Shown: positions 45,871-56,401, counted from the first letter of the stretch. The stretch: 64,000 nt of DNA from Nitrospirales bacterium (GCA_029261295.1 JAJDBP010000002.1:452267-516266); one strand, 5' to 3'. Translations and numbers: made by a program. The notes: generated by a model from the letters alone, not told the origin.

Positions 45871-46531
45871 GGGCCTGTAATTGTTCCGGAGAAAGTAATT
45901 GGAGATGGCCAGCTTGGAGAATGGCACCTTCGGTAGCGATGTGGGCAGCTTTGTTCCGATCATGGGTGGTCATGACCACCGCTCCCTCCCGTTTCATGGT
46001 ATCCTGAATGAGCTGATTGGTAATGATTACGCCGCCGTCATCCAAGGCGTTATAGGGTTCATCCAACAACAAGAGTTTGGGTTGAGCCAGAATGGCTTTT
46101 GCCAGGGTTAAGCGTTTTTTCATGCCAGCCGAAAATTGTCGAATTTTGAGATTGCCATACGCTCCAATTCCGGTTTGATCGAGTGCGCGCTTCAATTGAG
46201 AAACATCTGGTTTTTGTCCTCGTAAGGCAAGAGAAAATTGTAAGTTCTCAGTGGCGCTTAATTCGTCATAGAGATGTGAGCCATGCGCAATAAATAAGAG
46301 GATGGAGCGCACGGCATCTTTTTCTGCCACCCCGTCTTGTCCAAAGATGGTAAACTGTCCTTCAGATGGGGCCTGAAGTGTGGCAAGAATTCGAAGAAGG
46401 GTTGTTTTCCCGGCGCCATTTGGTCCAAACAAAGCAAAGCAGGATCCCGACGAAATCGTAAAGGTCACCTCTTCAAAAATGCGATAGAATCCGTACGCTT
46501 TTGAAAGGTTGGTAATCTGGATAGCGCTCAT
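45857..46531 (-). CDS. ccmA: Haem ABC exporter ATPase CcmA
   Basis: 224 residues. Walker A FGPNGAGKTTLLRILATL, signature FSAGMKKRLTLAKAILAQ, Walker B LLLLDEPYNALDDGG and H-loop MTTHDRNKA. The short length and CcmB overlap identify CcmA. Divergent from the tlpA-ccdA pair. Confidence 0.94.
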   Translation of the reverse strand: MSAIQITNLSKAYGFYRIFEEVTFTISSGSCFALFGPNGAGKTTLLRILATLQAPSEGQFTIFGQDGVAEKDAVRSILLFIAHGSHLYDELSATENLQFSLALRGQKPDVSQLKRALDQTGIGAYGNLKIRQFSAGMKKRLTLAKAILAQPKLLLLDEPYNALDDGGVIITNQLIQDTMKREGAVVMTTHDRNKAAHIATEGAILQAGHLQLLSPEQLQAHVLS

Positions 46532-46798
46532 GTGTGATGGTAGTGCGAATCGGAAGGTTGGCTTCGTAGTCTACGGAATGTGTCTGAAGTTGTCTAGGAA
46601 ATCATGAGGGATTTCTTGCAAGGGAATCAAGGTTCTGGTCAAGGAACTCAATAGAATTAACCTGATTGACGATAAATTTCTGATGATCTTATGATGATGC
46701 GGATGGCGAAATATTTTCCCCATGGTTTTTTTAAAGCTTCACAGAACTTCGAATGGGAATATAATTGAGTCGGGGATTTAGGTGAAAAGGAAATAATT

Positions 46799-47380
46799 AT
46801 GAACTTCAGGTTCAAGTGGATGGTGTTGATTGTTGTGACGGCTCTTTGGGGTTGTGATTCTGGATATTCGGAATCGCCCAATGTTGGAGGGGGATCAGTT
46901 CAATCGGTGGCCTATAGTCGGCCCGCTATTAATACCCCGGCGCCTGCTTTTCGATTGATGGATCTGGATGGTGGACTGCATTCCTTGCCTGAATACCAAG
47001 GGAAAGTGGTGTTTTTAAATTTTTGGGCCACTTGGTGTGGGCCCTGTAAAGTCGAGATGCCTGCGATGGAGGCTTTGTACCAAGCGTTTCGAGCTCAAGG
47101 GCTGGAAATTTTAGCGGTGTCGGTGGATCAACAAGGGGCTGCAGTTACTCGTCCGTTTAAGGAAGCCATGGGGTTGAGTTTCCCTATTTTGCATGATTCC
47201 ACATACCAAGTTGGTCTTACCTATGGTGCTCGAACGTTGCCCATGACCTATGTGATTGATCGCAAGGGGATCATCCGACAGCGAGTGTTTGGGGCTCGGG
47301 ACTGGAATAGTCCAGAAGCTCGAAAGCTTATGGGCGAATTGCTTGATGAGCCGTATCAGGTTCCTTCTGAAAGAATGTAG
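46799..47380 (+). CDS. TlpA/ResA-like thioredoxin lipoprotein
   Basis: 193 residues. Lipoprotein signal MNFRFKWMVLIVVTALWGC with lipidated Cys 19. Thioredoxin-like domain with FLNFWATWCGPCKVEMPAM and the cis-proline region ARTLPMTYVIDRKG. It probably reduces apocytochrome or other periplasmic disulfides, drawing electrons from the CcdA gene 3 nt downstream. Distinct from ccmG at 36.3 kb, so the locus has two CcmG/ResA-type reductases. Confidence 0.9.
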   Translation: MNFRFKWMVLIVVTALWGCDSGYSESPNVGGGSVQSVAYSRPAINTPAPAFRLMDLDGGLHSLPEYQGKVVFLNFWATWCGPCKVEMPAMEALYQAFRAQGLEILAVSVDQQGAAVTRPFKEAMGLSFPILHDSTYQVGLTYGARTLPMTYVIDRKGIIRQRVFGARDWNSPEARKLMGELLDEPYQVPSERM

Positions 47381-47383
47381 CTG

Positions 47384-48130
47384 ATGGATTCAATTACTCA
47401 GGTTTCGCTATTTGCCGCTTTTAGTGCGGGACTCTTGTCATTTATCTCTCCGTGTGTCCTGCCCTTGGTTCCTTCCTATCTCTCGTATATCACGGGGCTG
47501 TCTGTGGAAAATTTGGCCAAGGTGGAGGAACGTGAGCGATTTAAATCTGCAATTTTACTGAACTCGCTCCTGTTTATTGCAGGGTTTTCGACTGTGTTTA
47601 TTGCATTTGGGGCTTCGGCGAGTTTGATTGGACAAGTTCTGTATGAATATCAAGATATCATCAGAAAAATTGGTGGAATTCTGATTATCATCTTTGGTTT
47701 GTATCTCTTGGGAATATTGAAACTCAACATGTTTATGACCGAACGCCGGTTGGTGCATTTTGAATCACGCCCGGTTGGATATGTCGGTTCATTTTTAATT
47801 GGGACTGCGTTTGCGGCAGGCTGGACCCCATGTGTTGGCCCAGTGCTCGGAACGATTTTGGCCTATGCCAGTACGACAGAATCGATGTCCGGTGGGGTTA
47901 TGCTACTTTCAGCTTATTCCTTCGGTCTTGGTCTGCCCTTCTTCTTAACGGCTTTTGGCATGGATACGTTCTTAAGTTATTTTAAAAGTCTACGCTCTTA
48001 TCTTGGCGGCGTCTCATTTGTCAGTGGCGGTTTGCTGATTCTTGTTGGCATCATGATTTTCACTGACTCCGTTACCCTCTTCACCAGTTTTCTTGAACGC
48101 AATGGGATCGGTTGGTACGTCGGACAGTAG
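47384..48130 (+). CDS. ccdA: Cytochrome c biogenesis protein CcdA
   Basis: 248 residues, six TM helices. The two redox cysteines are in FISPCVLPLVPSYLSYITG and GWTPCVGPVLGTILAY. CcdA carries electrons from cytoplasmic thioredoxin to periplasmic thioredoxin-like proteins, here the adjacent TlpA and CcmG. Three nt separate it from the thioredoxin gene. Confidence 0.94.
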   Translation: MDSITQVSLFAAFSAGLLSFISPCVLPLVPSYLSYITGLSVENLAKVEERERFKSAILLNSLLFIAGFSTVFIAFGASASLIGQVLYEYQDIIRKIGGILIIIFGLYLLGILKLNMFMTERRLVHFESRPVGYVGSFLIGTAFAAGWTPCVGPVLGTILAYASTTESMSGGVMLLSAYSFGLGLPFFLTAFGMDTFLSYFKSLRSYLGGVSFVSGGLLILVGIMIFTDSVTLFTSFLERNGIGWYVGQ

Positions 48131-48247
48131 GTCAATCAATACCTAATCCTATCTTTCCCCTACCTTTATTGATTTTTCAGGGTACTTTTGTCGCAACAGT
48201 AGGCTAAATACGTTTTTTAAAAGGCTAGGGCGAAGCCAGGCGGTTGG

Positions 48248-49261
48248 TTAACACCATTCGCCAGCTTGGCAGGTCTTGGGGCCCGTTGGTGATGGGTCGG
48301 GGTTTGCGGAAGCTTGGTTGGGTTGCTTGGATTGTGAATCACACCAGGTCCCCATCGTGCAGGTCGCTGGGGTTTCTGCCTCTTCAGTAAATACGACAGC
48401 TTGAGATTCGGGTGTGGAGACATTGGGGAGAATGCCAGCATTGGCGAAACCTGGACGATCTGGGACGGGAGGAATTGGAGCGGAGGAGGCAACGGGAGTT
48501 GGGGCATTTTTTAATAACAGGGGCATTTTTGGAAGAGAGGCGACCAACGTTGGATTTTCTTCATGAAGAGATGCTAAGAGGGATTGAGCAGAGGAATGGT
48601 AGGGACTATTGGGATATCCATTAATAAGGGCAACCAGCCAATCTTGGGTCCATTCCTCGATTCCTAAATCCTGATACGTTTTGGCCAGATGGAACATGGC
48701 TTCACTGGTTCTCTCTAATTCGGGAAATTCCTTGATGATTTTTTCATATCGATGAGCTGCGGCAAGGTAAGCGCCACGTTTGTAGTAGAATTCCCCGACC
48801 ATTAAGTGGCGTTCCACAAGTTGTTCCTTACATGTCTGAATGGTTTCCTTGGCTTCCGCTTCATATCGACTGGCTGGGTATTCATTCAGTAATTTTTCAA
48901 ATCCAATAATAGATTTTTTGAGTGGCTGGGGGTCTCGGTCGACCGTTCGAAATTGTTTGTAATGACTGACGCCGATTTTGTATTGGGCGTACGGCGCTAA
49001 GATGTGATTTCGATGAAGGTCAAGAAAATGCTTATATTCGACGATGGCCTCTGCATACGATTCTTTTTCAAAAAATGATTCGGCTCGTTTCATAATGACA
49101 TTGGGGTCATAACTCATTTCAATTGAGTCACCCACAAAAATTTGTTCGTCGGATGAGTAAATATCCTGGGTCGTTTTTTCATCAGGCTCTGGAGTTGATG
49201 AGCAACTCATCAAAGTCAGCATGAGGATAAGAACGGGGAAACGATAAAGGGTATTTGTCAT
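48248..49261 (-). CDS. bamD: Outer-membrane assembly lipoprotein BamD with Cys-rich tail
   Basis: 337 residues. Lipobox LMSCSS, then TPR helices: AESFFEKESYAEAIVEYKHF, YAQYKIGVSHYKQFRTVDRD, GEFYYKRGAYLAAAHRYEKI. Family BamD is about 240-250 residues; this one continues with a Pro/Ala-rich linker and ends in two TCxxGxWC units (TCTMGTWC and TCQAGEWC, the latter at the very C-terminus). BamD is part of the BAM complex that inserts beta-barrels. The tail may form disulfides or bind metal. Confidence 0.88.
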   Translation of the reverse strand: MTNTLYRFPVLILMLTLMSCSSTPEPDEKTTQDIYSSDEQIFVGDSIEMSYDPNVIMKRAESFFEKESYAEAIVEYKHFLDLHRNHILAPYAQYKIGVSHYKQFRTVDRDPQPLKKSIIGFEKLLNEYPASRYEAEAKETIQTCKEQLVERHLMVGEFYYKRGAYLAAAHRYEKIIKEFPELERTSEAMFHLAKTYQDLGIEEWTQDWLVALINGYPNSPYHSSAQSLLASLHEENPTLVASLPKMPLLLKNAPTPVASSAPIPPVPDRPGFANAGILPNVSTPESQAVVFTEEAETPATCTMGTWCDSQSKQPNQASANPDPSPTGPKTCQAGEWC

Positions 49262-49501
49262 CTTTATCTAACTTTCTTTAAATAAGGACTATATTTTGTG
49301 ATGATACAGAATAAGGCAGTAAATGACATAGATAACGCAGAAAAGTTATACAAGATTTGCACCAAAAGTGGAAAGCGTTATTATTCAGGAATTTGCATCA
49401 TTCTGCTGAGGAAGGATAGTCTCATCTTTACAACACTTTTTATCTTACCATATGGGACAATCGTTTGATTGTCTACTGCGTAGGATTTGATAAGACTGAT
49501 T

Positions 49502-50497
49502 ATGGCTCAGCACCTATTATCTAGAATGAGTGGAACGGGTTCTGCCCTTCCTGCCAGACGGGTTGAAAATGAGGATGTGGCCAAATTATTAGGTAAAGAT
49601 CCGGCGTATATTTTTCGAGTATCAGGCATTCGAGCCCGACATTGGGTGGATTCTCATGAGGATTGTTCATCTCTAGCCGAGCAGGCTTCCTTACGAGCCT
49701 TCGCTCAAGCTGGGTTAACCCCCCATGACATTGATGCCATTATTGTTTCCACCACTTCTCCTGATATGCCGTTTCCTTCAACAGCTTGCTTGCTTCAGGC
49801 TCGGTTAGGAATCTCGGGAATTCCTGCATTTGACTGTTCTGCTTCTTGCTCAGGGTTTTTATATGGACTGTCGATGGCTGATGCGTTCCTTCGGGTAGGG
49901 CAGTTCAAGCGGTGTTTGGTTGTGGCTTCTGAAGTGAAATCACGGACTTTAGATCCTGAAGATCTCAGCACGGCTATTTTATTTGGAGATGGCGCTGGCG
50001 CCGTTATTCTTGAGCGATCAACAAATCCAGATCATGGAATTTTAAGTATTCGGCTCCATTCTAACGGAGAGCATCATGATTTGGTGAAAATTTCAGGTGG
50101 AGGGTCCCGCCAGCCACTCTCTCAGGAAGTTCTCGATAGTCGGGCACATACCTTGCGCATTCAGGGTTCCAAGTTATTCCGGATTGCCATTCGACAGCTA
50201 CGACAGGCCATTATCGATCATGTGGAAGCAGAAAAGTGGGATTTATCAGATCTGGATCAGTGTATTTTTCATCAAGCCAATGCCAGAATGATTTCCCATT
50301 TGTGTCGAACCCTGGGAATTCCCTCAGAGCGGTGTGTGGCGATCATGGAGGAGATGGGGAATACCTCGTCAGCCTCCTTACCTATGGCCCTTGATTTCGC
50401 GCATCGACATGATCGGTTGAAAAAGGGAAGTCGCATCTTGCTAGGGTCTTTTGGTGGTGGTTTGACCTGGGGGACAGCTTTAATTCATTGGGGCTAA
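49502..50497 (+). CDS. 3-oxoacyl-ACP synthase III-like ketosynthase (FabH-like)
   Basis: 331 residues from ATG 49502. The Cys-His-Asn triad is C116 (AFDCSASCSGFLYG), H257 (CIFHQANARMI) and N287 (MGNTSSASLPMAL). VSTTSPDMPFPSTA and GDGAGAVILE complete the family. It condenses acyl-CoA with malonyl-ACP to start fatty-acid or other acyl chains. No fab operon surrounds it, so a role outside primary fatty-acid synthesis is possible. Confidence 0.88.
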   Translation: MAQHLLSRMSGTGSALPARRVENEDVAKLLGKDPAYIFRVSGIRARHWVDSHEDCSSLAEQASLRAFAQAGLTPHDIDAIIVSTTSPDMPFPSTACLLQARLGISGIPAFDCSASCSGFLYGLSMADAFLRVGQFKRCLVVASEVKSRTLDPEDLSTAILFGDGAGAVILERSTNPDHGILSIRLHSNGEHHDLVKISGGGSRQPLSQEVLDSRAHTLRIQGSKLFRIAIRQLRQAIIDHVEAEKWDLSDLDQCIFHQANARMISHLCRTLGIPSERCVAIMEEMGNTSSASLPMALDFAHRHDRLKKGSRILLGSFGGGLTWGTALIHWG

Positions 50498-50642
50498 GAC
50501 TCTTTGAATAGATGTTCTGACCCACCGGAGAGGTCCATCATGAAGATAGGAAAGAGGATTGGGCGTTGGAGATGATAGATTGCCCTTTCGTCTCATGCTA
50601 AAATGTTCCATTGAACGATATTAACCACGGAAGGGGTCTGTT

Positions 50643-51581
50643 TTGAAAATATATTTAGCGAATCCAAGAGGGTTTTGTGCCGGTGTGGATCGAGCCATAG
50701 AAATAGTCGATTTATCTCTCAAGACATACGGTGCTCCCATTTATGTTCGGCATGAAATTGTACATAGCCGGCATGTTGTGGAATCTCTTCGAGGCAAGGG
50801 CGCGATCTTTGTCGAAGAATTGGATGAGGTGCCGGATGGGGCCATTGTGATTTTCAGTGCCCATGGGGTCGCCAAAGCCGTTTGGGAAGAATCCAAACGA
50901 CGGAATCTCAAAGTCATTGATGCCACGTGTCCCCTTGTGATCAAAGTTCACAATGAAGTGAATCGAGATTACTCCAATACCTATGAGCTCATTCTTATTG
51001 GGCATGCCGGACACCCCGAAGTTGTAGGGACGCTGGGCCAGGTGCCTGATAAATTTCATTTAGTCTCTTCAGTGGAAGATGTTGAAACCTTGAAAGTAGA
51101 AAATCCTTTGCATTTATCCTATGTCACTCAAACAACGTTGAGTGTGGATGAATGTCGGGATATTGTGGCCGCCCTCCACCAGCGGTTCCCTGGCATTAAA
51201 GGCCCTCATCAAGAAGATATTTGTTATGCCACACAAAATCGTCAAAATGCGGTTAAAGAGCTCTCACGTTTTGTGGATGTCATTTTTGTGATTGGCTCTC
51301 CTAATAGTTCAAATTCCAATCGATTACGGGAACTAGGTGAGCGGTGTGGAATTACCTCGTATTTGATTGATTCGTATCAAGACATTCAGTTGGATTGGCT
51401 TGAAGGAGTGAATGCCATAGGTATAGCCGCTGGGGCTTCTGCGCCCGAAGTACTTGTCTCTCAAGTGATCAAATTTTTAAAAGAGCAAGGGGCGGAAGGT
51501 GTTGAGGAATTGACCGTTGTTGAAGAGGATGTTGAATTCCTTCTTCCCAAGGAATTGCTCATGGCGAACAAATCAAAATAA
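50643..51581 (+). CDS. ispH: 4-hydroxy-3-methylbut-2-enyl diphosphate reductase IspH
   Basis: 312 residues with TTG start at 50643 and AAGGGG upstream. Cluster cysteines are C12 ([12 protein letters not shown]), the one in [11 protein letters not shown] and that in [23 protein letters not shown] and [11 protein letters not shown] are also conserved. Last step of the MEP isoprenoid pathway, making IPP and DMAPP. Confidence 0.96.
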   Translation: MKIYLANPRGFCAGVDRAIEIVDLSLKTYGAPIYVRHEIVHSRHVVESLRGKGAIFVEELDEVPDGAIVIFSAHGVAKAVWEESKRRNLKVIDATCPLVIKVHNEVNRDYSNTYELILIGHAGHPEVVGTLGQVPDKFHLVSSVEDVETLKVENPLHLSYVTQTTLSVDECRDIVAALHQRFPGIKGPHQEDICYATQNRQNAVKELSRFVDVIFVIGSPNSSNSNRLRELGERCGITSYLIDSYQDIQLDWLEGVNAIGIAAGASAPEVLVSQVIKFLKEQGAEGVEELTVVEEDVEFLLPKELLMANKSK

Positions 51582-51848
51582 TTTTTCTCTCTACCCGCAA
51601 TTTGAGTTCCAGTTATCAGGAGCTTTTCTTCCCTTCATTTTATTAAAAAACGAGTTGCGCCATATTGGGTACCCATGGGCCCAAAAACCTGATTTACCCC
51701 TAATAAGTCAATATATAGGATTACTTTTCTTTTAGAACCACTATATTTTGTGGAAATTTTTGATTTTTGGGGTTTCTTATGGTACAGATTTAGAGTTTAT
51801 CTGTGAATAAGTTAAAAATTTCGTGTCTACCCATGTCCAGGAGGGAGT

Positions 51849-54800
51849 ATGAATCTTCGTACCCTAGTGGTGAATGGATTTAAGTCCTTTGCGGAAACAA
51901 AAATAGACTTTCCCGATGGTATTACGGCTGTGGTCGGGCCGAATGGTACCGGCAAAAGTAATATCGTAGATGCCATCCTATGGGCCATGGGGGAGCAAAG
52001 TGTCAAAAGTCTACGAAGTGAGCGAATGGAAGATGTCATTTTTAATGGCACAGAACAACGTAAGCCAATGGGGATGGTTGAGGCTTCACTGGTTTTTGCA
52101 GATGTGTCTCCTCAGGAGTTAGAGCCGGTTTCAGCCCTTGTTGAGGGACTAGAGCAGACGACAGATGTCATGATTACCCGGCGTCTCTATCGTGATGGAG
52201 ATAGCGAGTATTATTTCAATAAAATCGCTTGTCGGCTCAAAGATATTCGTGGATTTTTATGGAATGCAAGGGCAGGCACACGAGGGCAGTCTGTTATTGA
52301 GCAGGGCAACATTGAACAACTCTTAAGTGCTTCACCCCATGAGCGACGTGAATTTATTGAGGGTACGGCTGGCATTATTCGCTATAAAAAGCAAAAAGCT
52401 GAAGCTTTAAGGAAATTACAAAGCACGGAAAATAATCTCCTGCGAGTCCGCGATATTTCAGGTGAGGTGCATCAACAACTTCGTGTGCTGACGAGACAGG
52501 CTAAACAAGCAGAGGAATACCAAACTCTGTTGCAAGAAGCTCGGGATCTTGAAGTGCGATTATTGACCGGTGATTTCTTGCGCTTGGATGAGGAGTATTC
52601 TGGGGCAGAGAAAAAGCTGCAGGAATCAGAGAACCAAGAGACGGCTTGCGTGGCAGAAGAGGTTCGATTTGTTGCTGATCAACAACAGGTCCAACTTGAT
52701 TTGACGGCCATGAATGAAGTTCTTCAGCAGTCCCAAGAGGAATTTCGAGAAATTGAACAACGCATGTCTCAAGCGTTTACTGAAATTCAAATAGAACGCA
52801 ATCGCATAGAACAATATGAGCAACAGCATGACCAGGTCATGGAGGAACGAACGCGGCTTCATCAAAATGGCCAAGAGATGGTCCTCATGCTTGACACTCT
52901 TCGTGAGCGAATAGTGCAAGTTCACAGTGAGATCGAGTCTCTTTCGGGTTCTATGGCTGAAGGGGAAGAAAGCCTGGCGGTGGTGGCGGCCCGCAGAAAA
53001 GAAATACAGCAGAAGGTCGATCAAGGACGGGAAGCCATTCTGGCCTTGGCAGTTGAAAAAACAAATCTAGAAAACCGTCTTGGAAGTCTTGGAGAAGGGC
53101 AGGGGGCCACGAGTCGTCGGGTGGAGCGCTTGGTCGCTGAATTTACTCAATCTCAAATTGATCAAACTATCTTACAAAGTGAACAAGAGACCTTACAGAC
53201 CCAACGTTCGGCTCTGGAATCGCAATTAGGGGAATTGCGAACTCATCAGGATCAATTAGAGGTTCAGTTGCAAAGCCATCGTGAAACCCGAGAGGAGTTG
53301 GATAACAAAATCCTTGAATTCCAAACGCAAATCGCCGGCACAGAATCAGAACTCAAAGCTCTTCAAGGAATTTTTCGGGAAGAACTGGGCTATGGCCATA
53401 AGGAGGAAGGATCCAATGCTTCGATACGTGAACAATGTTCATTCATCCAAGCAGCCCTAGCAGAGCGTATGGAGGTGGCGGAAGAAGTTGAGCAAGCCAT
53501 TGAAGCTGTGCTGGGTGATCACCTACAAGCCTGGATAGTCAATTCTCCTCAAGAAGCCCAAGAATCCATTGCGTTATTTCAAGATCATCAATTGGGGAAA
53601 GGCTATTTTCTTCCCTTACAGCTTCCTCGTACCCAAAATGATGGACTCCCAGCCTGGTGGCCCGCCTTAGAGCAGGAACCCTCGGTGAAAGGATTAGCCA
53701 AAACCTTCGTACAAGCTTCAACGGATGTGAGGCCGGTGATAGATGGCTTATTGGCCAATACCGTTATTGTTGGAAGCTTGGCTGATGCCTTAATGCTAAT
53801 GGATAAATACCAGTGGTTTCCGGAAAGTGCCCTTTCTCTGGTCACTTTAACGGGGGAGGTCGTTTCTTCTCGTGGAATGTTAAGTGGCGGGTTAAGTAGA
53901 GAGACGGGTGGTCTGTTACGCCGCCGTCGAGAAATTTTGACACTCGAAGGAAGTCTTCAATCCCTCCAAGCCGAATTTGTCACTATTCAAGAGACGCGAA
54001 AGGTCTTGTGTCAGGACATTGAAGGAGTGTCCGCTCAATTTGAAGAAGCTACTTCAGGTATTCGTGAAAAAGAACTACGGATATTTTCCGTTCAAAAAGA
54101 AGAAATGTCCAAGGGGCAGGCGCTCCCAGATTTGCTGCGACGCTTAGATCTTTTGCAACAGGATCGTGAAATGGAAGAGGGTGAATTAGCACGCATGCAA
54201 GCAGATGAACTTGAGGTCAGATCGCAGCTAAGCAATCTTGAGCATCGGCGCACGGAAGAAGATTCAATCCTACATGAGTCTCAAGAATCCCTCAGAGACC
54301 TTGATCAGGAACAAGAAGATTTAACCACTCGACTCAATGATATTCGGATGAAGTATCACACCTTGAATGCCCAATGGAGTCACGAAAAAAGTAACCAAGA
54401 GAGGCTCGAACGAGAGGAAGAGCATAGGAAAATTCGAGTTCAAGAAATTGATCAACAATTGGATCAACTCTTTTTGCAAAGTCGAATGAGTCAAGAAAAA
54501 CGACTCAAGAATGAAGAATTAGTCGAAGAGCTGAGCACGGAAAAAGAATCTAAAGGTGGACAGCTACGAGATTTTCAGAATCAGCATGCGGGAATTTTAG
54601 AAAACGTCAAACGATTAGATTCGTTAATTGGTCGAGCTCGGGAATCTCTTTCGCAGATTTTTAAATTGCGGGTACCCATTGAAGGGCATTTGGCTGAGGT
54701 GCGAACGAAACTTCAGGCTGTGGAAGAGACTCTCACTCAGACCTATGATATTGCCATAGAAGATTTGAAGGCTTCTCAGAATCAAGGAATAGATGAGGAA

Positions 54801-55574
54801 CAGGCGGAAGGTCAAATTGGAGAATGTGATGACGCGGAGCAGTCGCGAGATCATTTGCAACGTATCCGGAAGAAACTTGAGCGGATTGGTCCTATTAATT
54901 TGGCCGCCATCGATGAGCATGTCCAATTAGAGGAGCGTTATCAATTTCTCTTGGCGCAAGAAGAAGATCTGGCAGGGTCCATTCAATCTCTACAAGAAAT
55001 TATTCAACGTCTGAATCAAACGACGAATAAATTATTTGCGGAGACTTTTAAGGAATTACAAGTTAAGTTTAATGAAGTGTTTTCAGCGTTATTTGCTGGA
55101 GGGCGAGCAGAGTTAGTCTTGGTGAATGAGTCGGAGGATTCAGCGACCGATACTGAGGCTGGAGATGTTGTTCCGGACTCTGTATCTGAAAAAGAATCTT
55201 CAGCCTTTAAACGTGAACCGGGAGTTGAAATAGTGGCTCAACCTCCTGGCAAGCGGCTTAAAAATCTGAGCATGCTTTCCGGAGGAGAAAAAACAATGAC
55301 GGTCATGGCATTATTGTTTGCGAGCTTTTTAATACGCCCGTCTCCGTTTTGTGTGTTAGATGAGGTGGATGCTCCATTGGATGAAACTAATGTGGTTCGG
55401 TTCGGACAATTTTTAAAGCAAATGGCCGATCGCTCTCAATTTATTGTTATTACACACAATAAGAGAACCATGGAGGTTGCCAGTTCCTTATTTGGGGTAA
55501 CTATGGAAGAACCGGGAGTCTCGAAGTTAATATCAGTGCGATTGCATGACTTAGAGGAGGTAGGGCAGCTCTGA
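51849..55574 (+). CDS. smc: Chromosome segregation protein SMC
   Basis: 1241 residues; ATG 51849 with AGGAGGG just upstream. N-terminal head with Walker A VVGPNGTGKSNIVDAILWAM and RSERMEDVIFNGTEQRKPM; coiled coils around a hinge (about residues 520-680, with AIEAVLGDHLQAWIVNSPQE and SSRGMLSGGLSRETGG); C-terminal head with LSGGEKTMTVMALLFASF and FCVLDEVDAPLDE. It organises and separates chromosomes with ScpAB. A bidirectional terminator follows. Confidence 0.97.
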   Translation: MNLRTLVVNGFKSFAETKIDFPDGITAVVGPNGTGKSNIVDAILWAMGEQSVKSLRSERMEDVIFNGTEQRKPMGMVEASLVFADVSPQELEPVSALVEGLEQTTDVMITRRLYRDGDSEYYFNKIACRLKDIRGFLWNARAGTRGQSVIEQGNIEQLLSASPHERREFIEGTAGIIRYKKQKAEALRKLQSTENNLLRVRDISGEVHQQLRVLTRQAKQAEEYQTLLQEARDLEVRLLTGDFLRLDEEYSGAEKKLQESENQETACVAEEVRFVADQQQVQLDLTAMNEVLQQSQEEFREIEQRMSQAFTEIQIERNRIEQYEQQHDQVMEERTRLHQNGQEMVLMLDTLRERIVQVHSEIESLSGSMAEGEESLAVVAARRKEIQQKVDQGREAILALAVEKTNLENRLGSLGEGQGATSRRVERLVAEFTQSQIDQTILQSEQETLQTQRSALESQLGELRTHQDQLEVQLQSHRETREELDNKILEFQTQIAGTESELKALQGIFREELGYGHKEEGSNASIREQCSFIQAALAERMEVAEEVEQAIEAVLGDHLQAWIVNSPQEAQESIALFQDHQLGKGYFLPLQLPRTQNDGLPAWWPALEQEPSVKGLAKTFVQASTDVRPVIDGLLANTVIVGSLADALMLMDKYQWFPESALSLVTLTGEVVSSRGMLSGGLSRETGGLLRRRREILTLEGSLQSLQAEFVTIQETRKVLCQDIEGVSAQFEEATSGIREKELRIFSVQKEEMSKGQALPDLLRRLDLLQQDREMEEGELARMQADELEVRSQLSNLEHRRTEEDSILHESQESLRDLDQEQEDLTTRLNDIRMKYHTLNAQWSHEKSNQERLEREEEHRKIRVQEIDQQLDQLFLQSRMSQEKRLKNEELVEELSTEKESKGGQLRDFQNQHAGILENVKRLDSLIGRARESLSQIFKLRVPIEGHLAEVRTKLQAVEETLTQTYDIAIEDLKASQNQGIDEEQAEGQIGECDDAEQSRDHLQRIRKKLERIGPINLAAIDEHVQLEERYQFLLAQEEDLAGSIQSLQEIIQRLNQTTNKLFAETFKELQVKFNEVFSALFAGGRAELVLVNESEDSATDTEAGDVVPDSVSEKESSAFKREPGVEIVAQPPGKRLKNLSMLSGGEKTMTVMALLFASFLIRPSPFCVLDEVDAPLDETNVVRFGQFLKQMADRSQFIVITHNKRTMEVASSLFGVTMEEPGVSKLISVRLHDLEEVGQL

Positions 55575-55610
55575 TTTGAGGTCACTAGATAGTTCTTCGG
55601 AAGATTATAG

Positions 55611-55649
55611 AAAAAGCCCCTTCCTCTGACATAAAGGAAGGGGCTTTTT
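55611..55649. terminator. Bidirectional intrinsic terminator
   Basis: AAAAAGCCCCTTCCT (55611-55625) pairs with AGGAAGGGGCTTTTT (55635-55649) around a 9-nt loop. Five T residues close both strands, suiting the convergent smc and ferredoxin genes. Confidence 0.92.
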
Positions 55650-55680
55650 AATGAGCTTCAATTTAAAGAAAAAATGTTGG

Positions 55681-56028
55681 CTAATCTCTGACTCCACTCC
55701 ATACTTTTTCCGGATCAATTTCTTTGTCTGGGTTCAGTTCATTGGCTTTAGCCAAAAGAACCTCAGTTGTTTCTGGGATTTCGGGATCAGGAATGCAACA
55801 GTCATCGACGGGGCACACTGCCGCACATTGAGGCTCATCGAAATGCCCAACGCATTCTGTGCATCGCTCGTAGGTAATGACGTAAACCGTATCACCATCT
55901 CCTTGGCCCTCCCCAACTTTATGGTTGAGTTCTTCGGCGGCGCTGCGTGTTTCAAAAATAGCTTCATTAGGGCATTCCGGGAGGCATGCACCACAATTAA
56001 TGCATTCTTCGGTGATCAGTAACGACAT
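55681..56028 (-). CDS. YfhL-type 2[4Fe-4S] ferredoxin
   Basis: 115 residues; ATG 56028 with AAGGAGGAAC upstream. First cluster CINCGACLPECPNEAI, second RCTECVGHFDEPQCAAVCPV. The long spacer in the second motif (CTECxxx...CAAVCP) is the YfhL/Alvin type of low-potential ferredoxin. It may serve radical SAM or other reductive enzymes such as IspH. Acidic C-terminal helix. Confidence 0.9.
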   Translation of the reverse strand: MSLLITEECINCGACLPECPNEAIFETRSAAEELNHKVGEGQGDGDTVYVITYERCTECVGHFDEPQCAAVCPVDDCCIPDPEIPETTEVLLAKANELNPDKEIDPEKVWSGVRD

Positions 56029-56401
56029 AGTTCCTCCTTCACAGACAAATGAAAAGTATCGTCAATTGGATTGAGTTTGGCTATCTAATTATACCAAAAC
56101 CCTGATTCGTACATCTTGAAATGTTTAGAAAACATTCGACTGAACAAGATACGATAAACTATTGTAACGACTGAATTTTCTATGCGTCAACAGGACAGAA
56201 GACCTACCTGGTAAGCCATTCGGACCCGTGATTCGTACTAAGGAGATGCGGGAATATATTGAAAATTGAAAATAATATTTAATTGGTGAAATCACTGACC
56301 GTCTGCACTATAATTGTGCCCCCATCCTGTATGAAGGTTCATCTTCCAGCGATGATGGCCTTCAATCCTAAAGAAGAGATTATTCACAGTCATTTTTCTC
56401 A
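56029..56401. other. Divergent gap between ferredoxin and EamA transporter
   Basis: 373 nt, AT-rich. It contains an inverted repeat AATGTTT (56120-56126), AGA, AAACATT (56130-56136) that could be a regulator site. No gene is visible. Confidence 0.35.
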
